From CAYRHS01 sp964424125 (GTDB lineage: Bacteria > Actinomycetota > Acidimicrobiia > IMCC26256 > JAOSJL01), in contig CAYRHS010000027.1 in the NCBI GenBank assembly GCA_964424125.1, forward strand, positions 1 through 25,204: a stretch of DNA of 25,204 nt, read 5' to 3'. This document shows, piece after piece, positions 14,231-21,065 of this stretch; positions within the stretch are counted from its first letter, which is position 1, and every line of letters begins with the position of its first letter. Below the pieces are notes generated by a model. It did no database searches, had not been told where the DNA came from, and saw only the letters and a list, made by a program, of their open reading frames with translations. A program made the position numbers and the translations under genes.

Positions 14231-15623
14231 CGCGCGCACCCTCCGCCTCGGCGTGCTCCCGGACCCATGCGTCGGAGGACACCACGAGCGCCGGCACGCG
14301 CTTTGGCAGCGCGGCGACCTCCTCGATCACGACGTCGTCCGCTTCGCGCCCCTCGAGCGAGAACCGGACTCGTACTCCCGGTCGCCGGCGCGGTGGGGCG
14401 CTGACGTCGGCACCGTCGAAGACGACCGTCACCTCACAACGGGCGCGTCCATGGAGCTCCTCGAGGAGCGCGAGGAGGCGGCCTCGTTGCTCCGAAGGCG
14501 TGGCGTCGGGCCACGCGCGCTTCGAGACGTTGTAGCCGTCGACGATCACGGCGATGCCGGGCATCGCCGCCATCGCGCGTACGGCCTCGGGGGCGTCGGC
14601 CCGCATCCCTGACGGTACGGCCACCTCGGTCCGGCGCGCCGGCGCCGACGCGCTCGAAGCTGATGGCGTCGCGCGGGGCGCGACGCCACGATCGTCGGCC
14701 AGGCCGCGACGACGAGCCTCTCCGACGACACCCGCGAGGCCGTCGGCGAGACGCCGAGCGAGATCGGCCGCGTCGGCGAGCGCGCGGAGGTCGCCGGGCC
14801 GCAACCCCGTGCCACCGACCGGTGTCTCCTCGACCCGTCGCCGAGCGTCGCTCAGCTCCGCCCCGAGCTCGGCGACGCGGTTCCGCGCGTCGCGCGCATC
14901 CTCTTCGATCGTTCGAACCCGCTCGTGCTCTCGCTGCCGGCGTTCCTCCGCCGCGTCCGCTGCTCCTCGGGCCCGGCGTGTCGCGTCCTCTGCTTCGTCG
15001 GCTCGACGCTCCGCGGCGGTCATGTCGGCCTCGAGCGCGGCCTCACGCGCTCGACGCGAGCGCCGCTCCTCTCGAAGCTCCTCCTGAGCGAGCGACCGCT
15101 CCTCCTCCGCGTCCCGCTGGGCCGCCTCCGCCCGCCGCAGTCCTTCCTCCAGCGTGGTGATCTGCGTGCGGAGCGCGTCGGTGTCCGCTTCTTCCTCGCC
15201 GGAGCGTCGCATCTGATCGGACACCCCGACGACCACGCCCAGGGCGAACGGCCAACCGTCGGGCTGCCCCGCCAGGAGCGTGCAGGCCAGGAGCGGGAGA
15301 TCACCCTGCGCGGCGAGTCGCTCGACCGTCGGCACGACGGCCGTGCCGTCCCAGCCGTCGAGGAGCGCGCCGACCTCGGCGCGCTCGAGGAACCGGGAGA
15401 GCGCCTCCTTGGCGAACGATTCGTCGGCCTCGAGCCCGCGAACGAGCTGTTGGCGAGCAGCGCTGCGGTGCAAGCCTCGCTGATCGAAGCGCAGGAGCGG
15501 ACGCAGCGGCGCAGGCGCATCGGCCTCGTCGAGCTCGCGCAGAGCCTCGCTGGCCGCGTCGAGGAGCGGACCCAGCAAGGACTCGGGCACGATCGTGAGC
15601 GGGAGGTCGCGCGATCCGCTCAT
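14190..15623 (-). CDS. Coiled-coil protein with C-terminal YacP-like NYN (PIN-fold) nuclease domain
   Basis: A 477-aa protein of three parts. Residues 1-150 are an uncharacterised helical region (ESLLGPLLDAASEALRELDE; FDQRGLHRSAARQQLVRGL). Residues about 150-270 are a long charged coiled coil rich in Glu, Arg and Ala. Residues about 350-477 form a YacP/NYN domain, a PIN-like RNase fold: AVIVDGYNVSKRAWPD with Asp362, VTVVFDGADV, READDVVIEEVAALP and VVSSDAWVREHAEAEGARV, which supply the acidic residues of the metal site. YacP (Rae1) of Bacillus is a ribosome-associated mRNA endonuclease, but its N terminus is different, so the target here is unknown. Actinobacterial relatives with a coiled-coil extension exist. 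The start is ATG 15623 with no clear ribosome binding site. Convergent with usp, overlapping by 41 bp. Confidence 0.85.
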   Translation of the reverse strand: MSGSRDLPLTIVPESLLGPLLDAASEALRELDEADAPAPLRPLLRFDQRGLHRSAARQQLVRGLEADESFAKEALSRFLERAEVGALLDGWDGTAVVPTVERLAAQGDLPLLACTLLAGQPDGWPFALGVVVGVSDQMRRSGEEEADTDALRTQITTLEEGLRRAEAAQRDAEEERSLAQEELREERRSRRAREAALEADMTAAERRADEAEDATRRARGAADAAEERRQREHERVRTIEEDARDARNRVAELGAELSDARRRVEETPVGGTGLRPGDLRALADAADLARRLADGLAGVVGEARRRGLADDRGVAPRATPSASSASAPARRTEVAVPSGMRADAPEAVRAMAAMPGIAVIVDGYNVSKRAWPDATPSEQRGRLLALLEELHGRARCEVTVVFDGADVSAPPRRRPGVRVRFSLEGREADDVVIEEVAALPKRVPALVVSSDAWVREHAEAEGARVIPSQSLLGAMRR

Positions 15624-15660
15624 GCAGCGCGTCCAGGATGCTGCGGAACTCGCTCAGCCC

Positions 15661-15666
15661 TACACT
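15661..15666 (+). promoter_or_regulatory. Candidate -10 element of yjbQ-like gene
   Basis: TACACT fits TANNNT and lies 32 bases before the ATG, in the 75-bp gap between the divergent NYN gene and the YjbQ gene. No good -35 is recognised. Confidence 0.4.
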
Positions 15667-15698
15667 GCGCCCGGTCGCCGGCGCGCGGGGAGGGATTC

Positions 15699-16118
15699 AT
15701 GGAGTCGCGACACGAGGAGCTCACCCTCGAGACCCTCGGTGACGGCGAGGTCGTCGACGTCTCGGCCGATGCCCAGAAGACCATCGACAACTCGGGGCTG
15801 CGGGACGGGCTCTGCACGGTCTTCGTGGCCCACTCGACCTGCGGCATCACGACCATCGAATGCGAGCCGGGCTGCAACGCCGACTTGAACCGTGTGCTCG
15901 AGGAGGTCGCACCTCGCGCAGATCGGTACGAGCACAACGTCCGCAACGCCGACACCAACGGCCACAGCCACGTGCGGGCCGCGTTGCTCGGGCCCTCGGC
16001 CACGATCCCCTTCCGCGACGGGGGGCTCGCGCTCGGGACGTGGCAGAAGGTCGTGCTCGTCGACTTCGACGACCGACCGCGGACGCGCCGCGTCCTGATC
16101 CAGCTGCTCGGCACCTGA
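15699..16118 (+). CDS. YjbQ / UPF0047 family protein (secondary thiamine-phosphate synthase type)
   Basis: This 139-aa protein is a full-length YjbQ family member; E. coli YjbQ has weak thiamine phosphate synthase activity, but the main role is unsettled. Conserved stretches are present: FVAHSTCGITTIECEPGCNAD with the metal/substrate-site Thr, Cys and Glu, RYEHNVRNADTNGHSHVRAAL with the invariant His residues, and GTWQKVVLVDFDDRPRTR near the end. ATG 15699 follows GGGGAGGG by four bases, a strong ribosome binding site; the frame is open much further upstream but that part is antisense to the NYN gene. It stands alone, convergent with the small zinc-ribbon gene. Confidence 0.93.
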   Translation: MESRHEELTLETLGDGEVVDVSADAQKTIDNSGLRDGLCTVFVAHSTCGITTIECEPGCNADLNRVLEEVAPRADRYEHNVRNADTNGHSHVRAALLGPSATIPFRDGGLALGTWQKVVLVDFDDRPRTRRVLIQLLGT

Positions 16119-16134
16119 CGTCGCTCCCGAGGCT

Positions 16135-16383
16135 TCACGACGCCTCCTCGGAGGGAACGGTGCCCCCGGCGCCTCCACCGACCGGAAGCTCCTGGATGGA
16201 CGCGCCTCCGGCACCACACCAACGGCAGGTGACCGACTCGACGACGTGATCGAGCACCTCCTCGTCCTCGATGGAGAGATCACCGCCCACGCTGAAGTGA
16301 TGGAACGAGCGGGTCCGGCGCGTAGCAACAACGTCGAAGCGGGTGAGATTGCCGCACGCGTCGCAGCGGTACCGGGTCGCCAT
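16135..16383 (-). CDS. Small four-cysteine zinc-ribbon protein, function unknown
   Basis: An 82-aa protein of the form MATRYRCDACGNLTRFDV...CRWCGAGG, with Cys7, Cys10, Cys53 and Cys56 as a likely zinc site split by about 40 residues. The middle part holds RTRSFHHFSVGGDLSIEDEE, and the tail is low-complexity Gly/Ser/Glu. ATG 16383 is chosen over the upstream ATG at 16446 because the family-like sequence begins there and TACACT lies nine bases before it. Last gene of the acyl-CoA dehydrogenase-trpD cluster. A role as a small nucleic-acid or ribosome-associated zinc ribbon is only a guess. Confidence 0.75.
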   Translation of the reverse strand: MATRYRCDACGNLTRFDVVATRRTRSFHHFSVGGDLSIEDEEVLDHVVESVTCRWCGAGGASIQELPVGGGAGGTVPSEEAS

Positions 16384-16392
16384 CGTGGGGCG

Positions 16393-16398
16393 AGTGTA
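16393..16398 (-). promoter_or_regulatory. Candidate near-leaderless -10 of small zinc-ribbon gene
   Basis: TACACT on the minus strand ends nine bases before ATG 16383, the same spacing as the TAGGAT before glpD. It lies in the 40-bp gap after the zinc-ribbon membrane gene and would give the small gene its own start. Confidence 0.35.
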
Positions 16399-16423
16399 CC
16401 GAGGCACCGTCTCGGGCCTCCGG

Positions 16424-16948
16424 CTACTCGTCGGCGCCGGATGCACGCCGCCGCACCCTGCGGACCCAGAGGCGATCTGCCACCGTGACCAGCAGTGCCG
16501 CGGCCAGTGCCCAGACGGGAAGCAGCGCGATGAGCCGTCCGTAGGCGGTGAAACGCGCCTCCAGGAACATGTCCGTGAGCTGCGAGCCCGTCAGGAGTCC
16601 GAGGACGTTGGCGCCCCCGATCACGACGACGGCCGCGAGGGGCACGGCTAGGAACCAGAAGAGCACCCGGATCCACAGTGGCGCCTGCGGGGCTCGAGCC
16701 TCTGCTCGCGTCGCGGCGCGCGGGAGCAAGGTCGTGTCCGCGTCTGGGCCCTCCACGGCGCTCCCGCGGGAGGAGGTCGATCGCCGCCGTGGCTGCTCCG
16801 CATCGGCCGATGCTCGGGCGGAACGGCGGGCGCGCGCCGGTGTCTTGAGGGTGCGGCCGCACGACTCGCACCGGAAGGTCGGCGAGTCGGGCAAGGATTC
16901 GAGTGGATGACGGTGCCCGCAAAGCGGGCACGCGAGTGCGGGCGCCAT
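16424..16948 (-). CDS. Zinc-ribbon membrane protein, function unknown
   Basis: A 174-aa protein with an N-terminal zinc ribbon (ACPLCGHRHPLE and FRCESCGRTLKTP; Cys7, 10, 27, 30), a basic and disordered linker (about 35-88), and two predicted membrane helices: LWIRVLFWFLAVPLAAVVVI onward (91-119) and RLIALLPVWALAAALLVTVA (138-157). The end is basic (RLWVRRVRRRAS), suggesting a cytoplasmic C terminus and ribbon, with a short hairpin through the membrane. Its ATG is one base after the trpD stop, so it is cotranscribed. No known family is recognised. Confidence 0.78.
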   Translation of the reverse strand: MAPALACPLCGHRHPLESLPDSPTFRCESCGRTLKTPARARRSARASADAEQPRRRSTSSRGSAVEGPDADTTLLPRAATRAEARAPQAPLWIRVLFWFLAVPLAAVVVIGGANVLGLLTGSQLTDMFLEARFTAYGRLIALLPVWALAAALLVTVADRLWVRRVRRRASGADE

Positions 16949-16949
16949 G

Positions 16950-17993
16950 TCAGACGGTGCGCTGGTTCCGAGCTCGGGTCACGGCGACGAACGCGTCGAG
17001 GCACGCGGCCGCTCGTCCTTCGTCCACCGCGAGCGCCGCAACTTCGAGGCCGTCGGCGAGGTCGCCCGCGATGCCGGCCACGACCAGGGCAGCCGCGGCA
17101 TTGAGCAACACGACGTCGCGCAGCGGACCGCGCTCGCCATCCAGGACCCGACGGACCACGTCCGCGTTCTCCTCGGCGTCGCCGCCGGTGAGCGCCCCCG
17201 GCTCGACCGCCTCCAGCCCGAGCTCTCCTGGGTCCACCTCGAAGGTTCGGACCTCACCGTCGCGCAGCTCGAGGACCGTCGACCGTGTCGTCGTCGTGAG
17301 CTCGTCGAGACCGTCGTGGCCGTAGAAGACGAGCGCGTGCTGAGTACCGAGTTCGCCGAGCGCACCGAGCATCCGCTCGGCCATCGCGGGGTCGGAGACG
17401 CCGACCGCCTGCCTGACCACTCGTGCCGGATTCGCGAGGGGGCCGAGGAAGTTGAACGTCGTCGCAACACCGATCGCTCGCCGCGCAGGCGCCGCGAATC
17501 GGAGTGCCGGGTGGTATCGAGGCGCGAAGCAGAACCCGATACCGGCCTCGGAGACACAGCGAACCACGTCCTCGGGCCCGAGATCGATGACGACGCCGAG
17601 CGCTTCGAGGACGTCGGCCGATCCACATCTCGACGATGCCGCCCGGTTCCCGTGCTTGACCACGCGAGCTCCGGCACCGGCCGCGACCAGCGCCGCCATC
17701 GTCGAGACGTTCACGGTTCCCGAGCGATCACCGCCCGTGCCACAGGTGTCGATCGGGTCGCCCGTGACCGTGACCTCCTCGCCGTAGCGCCGCATCGCCG
17801 AGACCATCGCCGCCAGCTCGCGGGCGGACTCGCCCTTGGCTCGCAGTGCCACCGCGAACGCAGCCACGTGCGCGTCGCCGGCGCGACCCTCGAGGATCTC
17901 GGTCATCGCCGCGTCGATGGAGCCGGGGGACAGCTCCTCCCCGCGCAACAGCGGACCCAGGATGTCGGGCCAGGGGTTCGGGGTCTCGGTCAT
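16950..17993 (-). CDS. trpD: Anthranilate phosphoribosyltransferase
   Basis: TrpD transfers phosphoribose from PRPP to anthranilate, step two of tryptophan synthesis. The protein is 347 aa, normal length. The N-terminal helical domain shows LLRGEELSPGSIDAAMTEIL. The PRPP/Mg site has DTCGTGGDRSGTVNVSTMAA (82-101), where most enzymes have GTGGDG; VVKHGNRAASSRCGSADVLE (111-130) is canonical, as are RYHPALRF and FNFLGPLANPAR. These motifs separate it from the TrpD2 branch, which does not act on anthranilate. ATG 17993 overlaps the acyl-CoA dehydrogenase stop as ATGA. No other trp genes are nearby, so the pathway is dispersed in this genome. Confidence 0.95.
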   Translation of the reverse strand: MTETPNPWPDILGPLLRGEELSPGSIDAAMTEILEGRAGDAHVAAFAVALRAKGESARELAAMVSAMRRYGEEVTVTGDPIDTCGTGGDRSGTVNVSTMAALVAAGAGARVVKHGNRAASSRCGSADVLEALGVVIDLGPEDVVRCVSEAGIGFCFAPRYHPALRFAAPARRAIGVATTFNFLGPLANPARVVRQAVGVSDPAMAERMLGALGELGTQHALVFYGHDGLDELTTTTRSTVLELRDGEVRTFEVDPGELGLEAVEPGALTGGDAEENADVVRRVLDGERGPLRDVVLLNAAAALVVAGIAGDLADGLEVAALAVDEGRAAACLDAFVAVTRARNQRTV

Positions 17994-19156
17994 CTCCACC
18001 AGCAGTCGCGATCGAGCACGCCTCGTGCGATGAGGTCGAGCTGGACCTGGCTCGTGCCCTCGACGATGGTGAGCTGGCGCGCATCGCGGTAGTAGAGCTC
18101 CATCGGATGATCCTTCATGTACCCGGCCGCACCGAGGAGTTGTAGGCACTCGCCCGAGGCCTTGACCGCCAGCTCGCTCGCAGCGTATTTCGCCATGGAC
18201 AGGAACGGCACCCACTCCTTGGTGAAGCGCCCCCCGTCGGCGAGCCAGGCCGCCCGGTAGGTGAGCAGCCGCGCGGCCTCGATCTCGGTCGCGAGCTGGG
18301 CCAGCTTCCACTGGATTCCCTGGAAGTCGGCGATCGTCTGCCCGAAGGCTTCTCGCGCGCTGATGTACTCGGTCGCGTACATCAGCGCACCCTCGGCGAG
18401 GCCGATGCCACGCGCTGCCACCACCGGTCGCATCGCGTTCAGACCGAGCATGGCGAGTCGAAAGCCGCCCACCTCCCCGAGCACGTTCGCCGCGGGTACA
18501 CGAGCTTCCTCGAGCAGCAGCTCACCTGTGTCGACGCCCTTCACGCCCATCTTGCGGTCGAGCCGGCCGACCGAGACCCCGGGGCGGTCGCGTTCGACGA
18601 CGAACGCGCTGACCGAATCGTGGGCCCGCGACGCCTGCGGACCCGTCTTGGCGAATACGCAGTACCAGTCCGCCTGCACCACCCCCGACATCCAGCACTT
18701 CGTCCCCGAGAGCACCCACTCGTCGCCATCACGCACCGCGCGCGTGCGCATCCCCATCACGTCGCTTCCCGCCTGTGGCTCGGAGAGCCCGAATGCCGCC
18801 CGCTGCTCTCCGGCTGCCACCGGCCGCACGAAACGCTGCTTCTGCTCCTCGCTCCCTGCGATCAGGACGGGCCCGGTCGGGAGCCGGGTCAGCAACAGCA
18901 TCAGCGCGGCGGCGTTCGAGTACTTGGCGACCTCCTCGATCGCGACCGAGAGGCCCAGGATCCCCGCCCCGGAACCGCCGTACTCCTCCGGAACGCACAG
19001 GCCGGTGAGCCCGGTCTCGACGAAGAGCTCGAAGAGATCCTGGGGGTACTCGTCCGCCTCGTCGATCTCCCGGGCTCGCGGCGCAACCTTGTCCTGAGCG
19101 AGCCGACGGACCGTGGCCTGGAGCTCCGCGAGCTCGCTCGTGAGCTCGAAGTCCAC
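17990..19156 (-). CDS. Acyl-CoA dehydrogenase
   Basis: A 388-aa FAD enzyme that introduces the alpha,beta double bond into acyl-CoA thioesters. Signature segments are in order: CVPEEYGGSGAGILGLSVAIEE, FGLSEPQAGSDV (flavin loop), WVLSGTKCWMSG, KMGVKGVDTGELLLEEARVP, RPVVAARGIGLAEGAL, AFGQTIADFQGIQWKLA, CLQLLGAAGYMKDHPMEL and RDARQLTIVEGTSQVQL with the probable catalytic base Glu366. The chain-length preference (short, branched or other) cannot be read from this. The start is GTG 19156, six bases after TAGGCT, a leaderless layout. It heads a cluster with trpD and zinc-ribbon genes, coupled to trpD by an ATGA overlap. The divergent region to the sigma gene contains possible operator palindromes. 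Confidence 0.95.
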   Translation of the reverse strand: MDFELTSELAELQATVRRLAQDKVAPRAREIDEADEYPQDLFELFVETGLTGLCVPEEYGGSGAGILGLSVAIEEVAKYSNAAALMLLLTRLPTGPVLIAGSEEQKQRFVRPVAAGEQRAAFGLSEPQAGSDVMGMRTRAVRDGDEWVLSGTKCWMSGVVQADWYCVFAKTGPQASRAHDSVSAFVVERDRPGVSVGRLDRKMGVKGVDTGELLLEEARVPAANVLGEVGGFRLAMLGLNAMRPVVAARGIGLAEGALMYATEYISAREAFGQTIADFQGIQWKLAQLATEIEAARLLTYRAAWLADGGRFTKEWVPFLSMAKYAASELAVKASGECLQLLGAAGYMKDHPMELYYRDARQLTIVEGTSQVQLDLIARGVLDRDCWWR

Positions 19157-19162
19157 GCCGGG

Positions 19163-19168
19163 AGCCTA
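19163..19168 (-). promoter_or_regulatory. Leaderless -10 of the acyl-CoA dehydrogenase gene
   Basis: TAGGCT on the minus strand is followed by six bases and then GTG 19156. The spacing puts the transcription start on the start codon, and no ribosome binding site is present. nifJ shows TAGGGT with the same six-base spacing. Confidence 0.5.
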
Positions 19169-19230
19169 GCGGTGGTCCGTCTCCACACCGGATGGGCAGG
19201 TCAGGGCCCGACTGTGGCTCGCAAAACGGG

Positions 19231-19300
19231 CGATTGTTCCCCTAGATTCCTTGAATCATTATATTATCGGACAGACCGGTCAAACTTTGGGATACCGGGC
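19231..19300. promoter_or_regulatory. AT-rich divergent control region with two palindromes
   Basis: In otherwise very GC-rich DNA this stretch contains TTGAATCATTATATTATC. It holds the inverted repeat GATTC-N3-GAATC (19245-19257) and the perfect palindrome GACCGGTC (19274-19281). A weak -35/-10 pair for the sigma gene, CGGACA (19268-19273) and GATACC (19291-19296) with 17-bp spacing, would place GACCGGTC in the spacer, where a repressor could block. TetR-type regulators of actinobacterial fatty-acid genes often use ACCGGT-centred sites. No regulator gene of this kind is in the window. Confidence 0.4.
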
Positions 19301-19335
19301 GGGCTCGACAGGATCGTGAAGGAGACGGGGCGCAC

Positions 19336-19962
19336 GTGAGCTACTTCGAAGCGGTCGTCGACGCGCCACGCTCGCCGCTCCGGCTGCGACCCGATCCGTC
19401 ACCCGCTCCCCCGATACCTGCGCCGGGTGACGGCGGGAACGCCACGCCCGGTGAGGGACGGGTCGTCACGACCGGCGTCGAGGTTCCGGCCGATTGCGAC
19501 GTCGCCTTCCCCGATCTGTACGACGCCGCCTACCGCGTGGCCCACCGCATCCTCCTGTGCCGGGAACGGGCCGCGGACGTGGCCCAGGAAGCGCTGGCGC
19601 GCGCCTTCGCTCGCTGGCGCCGCGTGTCGCGGCTCCGGCGGCCGGAAGCCTGGGTCGCTCGCGTCACGGCCAACCTCGCGATCGACGTGCGCCGACGCGA
19701 TCGCACCGCCAGGGAAGCGGTGCTCGACCTGCGACCGCCCTCCGGACGCGAGACCACCGTTGCCGAACGAGTGGACCTCGCAGCCGCGTTGCAGCTGCTC
19801 TCGAAGCGCCAGCGCGAAGTGGTGACGTTGCGCTACGTCGCCGATCTGTCCGAGGCCGACGTGGCCACCGAGCTCGGCTGCTCGGTGGGAGCGATCAAGC
19901 AGCACGCCGCTCGCGGGCTCGCGCGACTCCGGGGACTCCTCGGCGAGGGGGCCCAGCCGTGA
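19336..19962 (+). CDS. ECF-type RNA polymerase sigma factor
   Basis: A 208-aa group IV sigma factor. Region 2 (about residues 55-122) includes FPDLYDAAYRVAHRIL, DVAQEALARAFARW and PEAWVARVTANLAIDVRRR. Region 4 (about 150-203) includes LQLLSKRQREVVTLRYVADL, DVATELGCSVGAIKQHAARG and LARLRGLLG, a typical helix-turn-helix. Residues 1-50 are a proline-rich extension without family sequence; GTG 19336 is nevertheless the only in-frame start before region 2, with AAGGAG 11 bases upstream. The stop overlaps the next GTG (GTGA), so a membrane protein is coupled to it. The promoter region is unusually AT-rich. The ECF subgroup and target genes are not determined. Confidence 0.92.
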   Translation: MSYFEAVVDAPRSPLRLRPDPSPAPPIPAPGDGGNATPGEGRVVTTGVEVPADCDVAFPDLYDAAYRVAHRILLCRERAADVAQEALARAFARWRRVSRLRRPEAWVARVTANLAIDVRRRDRTAREAVLDLRPPSGRETTVAERVDLAAALQLLSKRQREVVTLRYVADLSEADVATELGCSVGAIKQHAARGLARLRGLLGEGAQP

Positions 19963-20624
19963 GCGTCCTCGAACACCGGGACGACCCCTTCCCACCTCGT
20001 CCGGGCCCCGACGAGCTGCGACGTGCCGTCGGTCGCGGTCGGCAACTCAAACTGCGGCGCCGACTCGCGCGGACCGGAATCGCGGCCGGCGTGGTGGCGC
20101 TGGTCGCCGTCGGCGCGGCGAGCGCCTTCCGGGACTCCGGAGACCGGGTCCGATCGGCCGCCGCCTCGCCCACCACGACGGACCAGTCAATCGCACCGCC
20201 CGGCTCCGGTCCCCAACCCACCGGACTTCCCGACGCGCCCGCGCCCGACGTGACCGCGGGCACTGAGAGCCTCTCGCTGGTCATCGACTTTCCCGAGGAA
20301 GTGGCGGTCCCGAGCATGACGCCGTTCGACCTCACGGTCACCAACACGTCGACGGCATCGCTCGAGGCCCACCTCACCCACTTCGACGTGAAGTTCACGC
20401 TGCCCGACGGGCGCACGGAGACGCTGCGCGCGATCCCGCTCCCCGACGACTGGGCAGAGCTCCACCTGGCGCCCAACGAGCGCATCGAGTGGCAGAGCGA
20501 CCCCCAGCTCGTGCTCGGCGCTCCCGGCGACTACACGGTCCAGGCGTTTCTCACGGGACCCGGCGGCGAGCGAGTGCCCACCGCGCCCGAGACCGTTCGG
20601 CTCGTCGACCCGCTCGCCCGCTGA
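19959..20624 (+). CDS. Single-pass membrane protein coupled to the ECF sigma factor
   Basis: A 221-aa protein starting at GTG 19959 inside the sigma stop codon. Residues 1-35 are cytoplasmic and basic (DELRRAVGRGRQLKLRRRLA), residues 40-57 are a membrane helix (GIAAGVVALVAVGAASAF), residues about 60-95 are a Ser/Thr/Pro-rich linker, and 95-221 form a predicted beta-sandwich outside: MTPFDLTVTNTSTASLEAH, LPDGRTETLRAIPLP and GAPGDYTVQAFLTGPGGE. That last part resembles BsuPI-like or Ig-like domains. The place and topology suit an anti-sigma factor or sensor, but the usual zinc anti-sigma H-x3-C-x2-C motif is missing; there is no cysteine in that segment. Function inferred from position only. 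Confidence 0.75.
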   Translation: MSVLEHRDDPFPPRPGPDELRRAVGRGRQLKLRRRLARTGIAAGVVALVAVGAASAFRDSGDRVRSAAASPTTTDQSIAPPGSGPQPTGLPDAPAPDVTAGTESLSLVIDFPEEVAVPSMTPFDLTVTNTSTASLEAHLTHFDVKFTLPDGRTETLRAIPLPDDWAELHLAPNERIEWQSDPQLVLGAPGDYTVQAFLTGPGGERVPTAPETVRLVDPLAR

Positions 20625-20647
20625 TCCGCTCGCGCGTCGCTCGCGGG

Positions 20648-20902
20648 TCAGGCACTGCGGCGGCGACGGCGGATCTCACGCCGGCGCTCGCGCTCCGTGA
20701 GCCCACCCCAGACGCCCAGCTTCTCCCGTCGGGCGATCGCGTGCTCCAGGCAGGGCTCCCGAACCGGACACAGCGCACAGATCGCCTTGGCGTCGGCACC
20801 GTCCTCGTCCGGGTTGGGGTGGAACACCTCGGGGTCCACGCCTCGGCAGCGCGCGAGCGACTTCCACGCCGACGACGTCGTCCGCTCGAGCATGCTGCGC
20901 AC
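20648..20902 (-). CDS. WhiB-family iron-sulfur transcriptional regulator
   Basis: An 84-aa WhiB-like protein, a class found only in actinobacteria and their phages. It binds a [4Fe-4S] cluster through Cys19, Cys42, Cys45 and Cys51 (CRGVDPEVFHP; ICALCPVREPC), has the GVWGG turn at 63-67 and a basic DNA-binding tail (RERRREIRRRRR). GTG 20902 is chosen because GAGGAGGT lies four bases before it, a very strong ribosome binding site; ATG 20935 would add 11 residues and place that site inside the gene. Such proteins sense O2, NO or redox state and usually work with a sigma factor; the convergent ECF pair is a neighbour but no direct link is shown. The subclass (WhiB1, 2 and so on) is not assigned. 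Confidence 0.93.
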   Translation of the reverse strand: MRSMLERTTSSAWKSLARCRGVDPEVFHPNPDEDGADAKAICALCPVREPCLEHAIARREKLGVWGGLTERERRREIRRRRRSA

Positions 20903-21050
20903 GGCGACCTCCTCGTGTCGCGGCTCGACCGACATCCGTTTCGTCGGCCGCTCTCCCCCTCCACCTGAGGAAAACGGGCCGATCGGTCACAACGGGGCCG
21001 AACCTCGGATCCGGGCACGGTTCCGTCGGGGCCCACCGATCGGGAGGTCC

Positions 21051-21056
21051 TAGGAT
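21051..21056 (+). promoter_or_regulatory. Candidate near-leaderless -10 of glpD
   Basis: TAGGAT lies nine bases before the glpD ATG, giving a predicted leader of two or three bases. The rest of the whiB-glpD divergent region (20903-21065) holds two copies of the palindrome CCGATCGG at 20979-20986 and 21036-21043; their meaning is unknown. Confidence 0.45.
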
Positions 21057-21065
21057 CGAGAGGCC

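Noticed and set aside
20903..20935. Longer start of WhiB at ATG 20935
   Set aside because: A very strong ribosome binding site (GAGGAGGT) lies just before GTG 20902 and would be inside the longer gene; the 84-aa form has the normal WhiB length.
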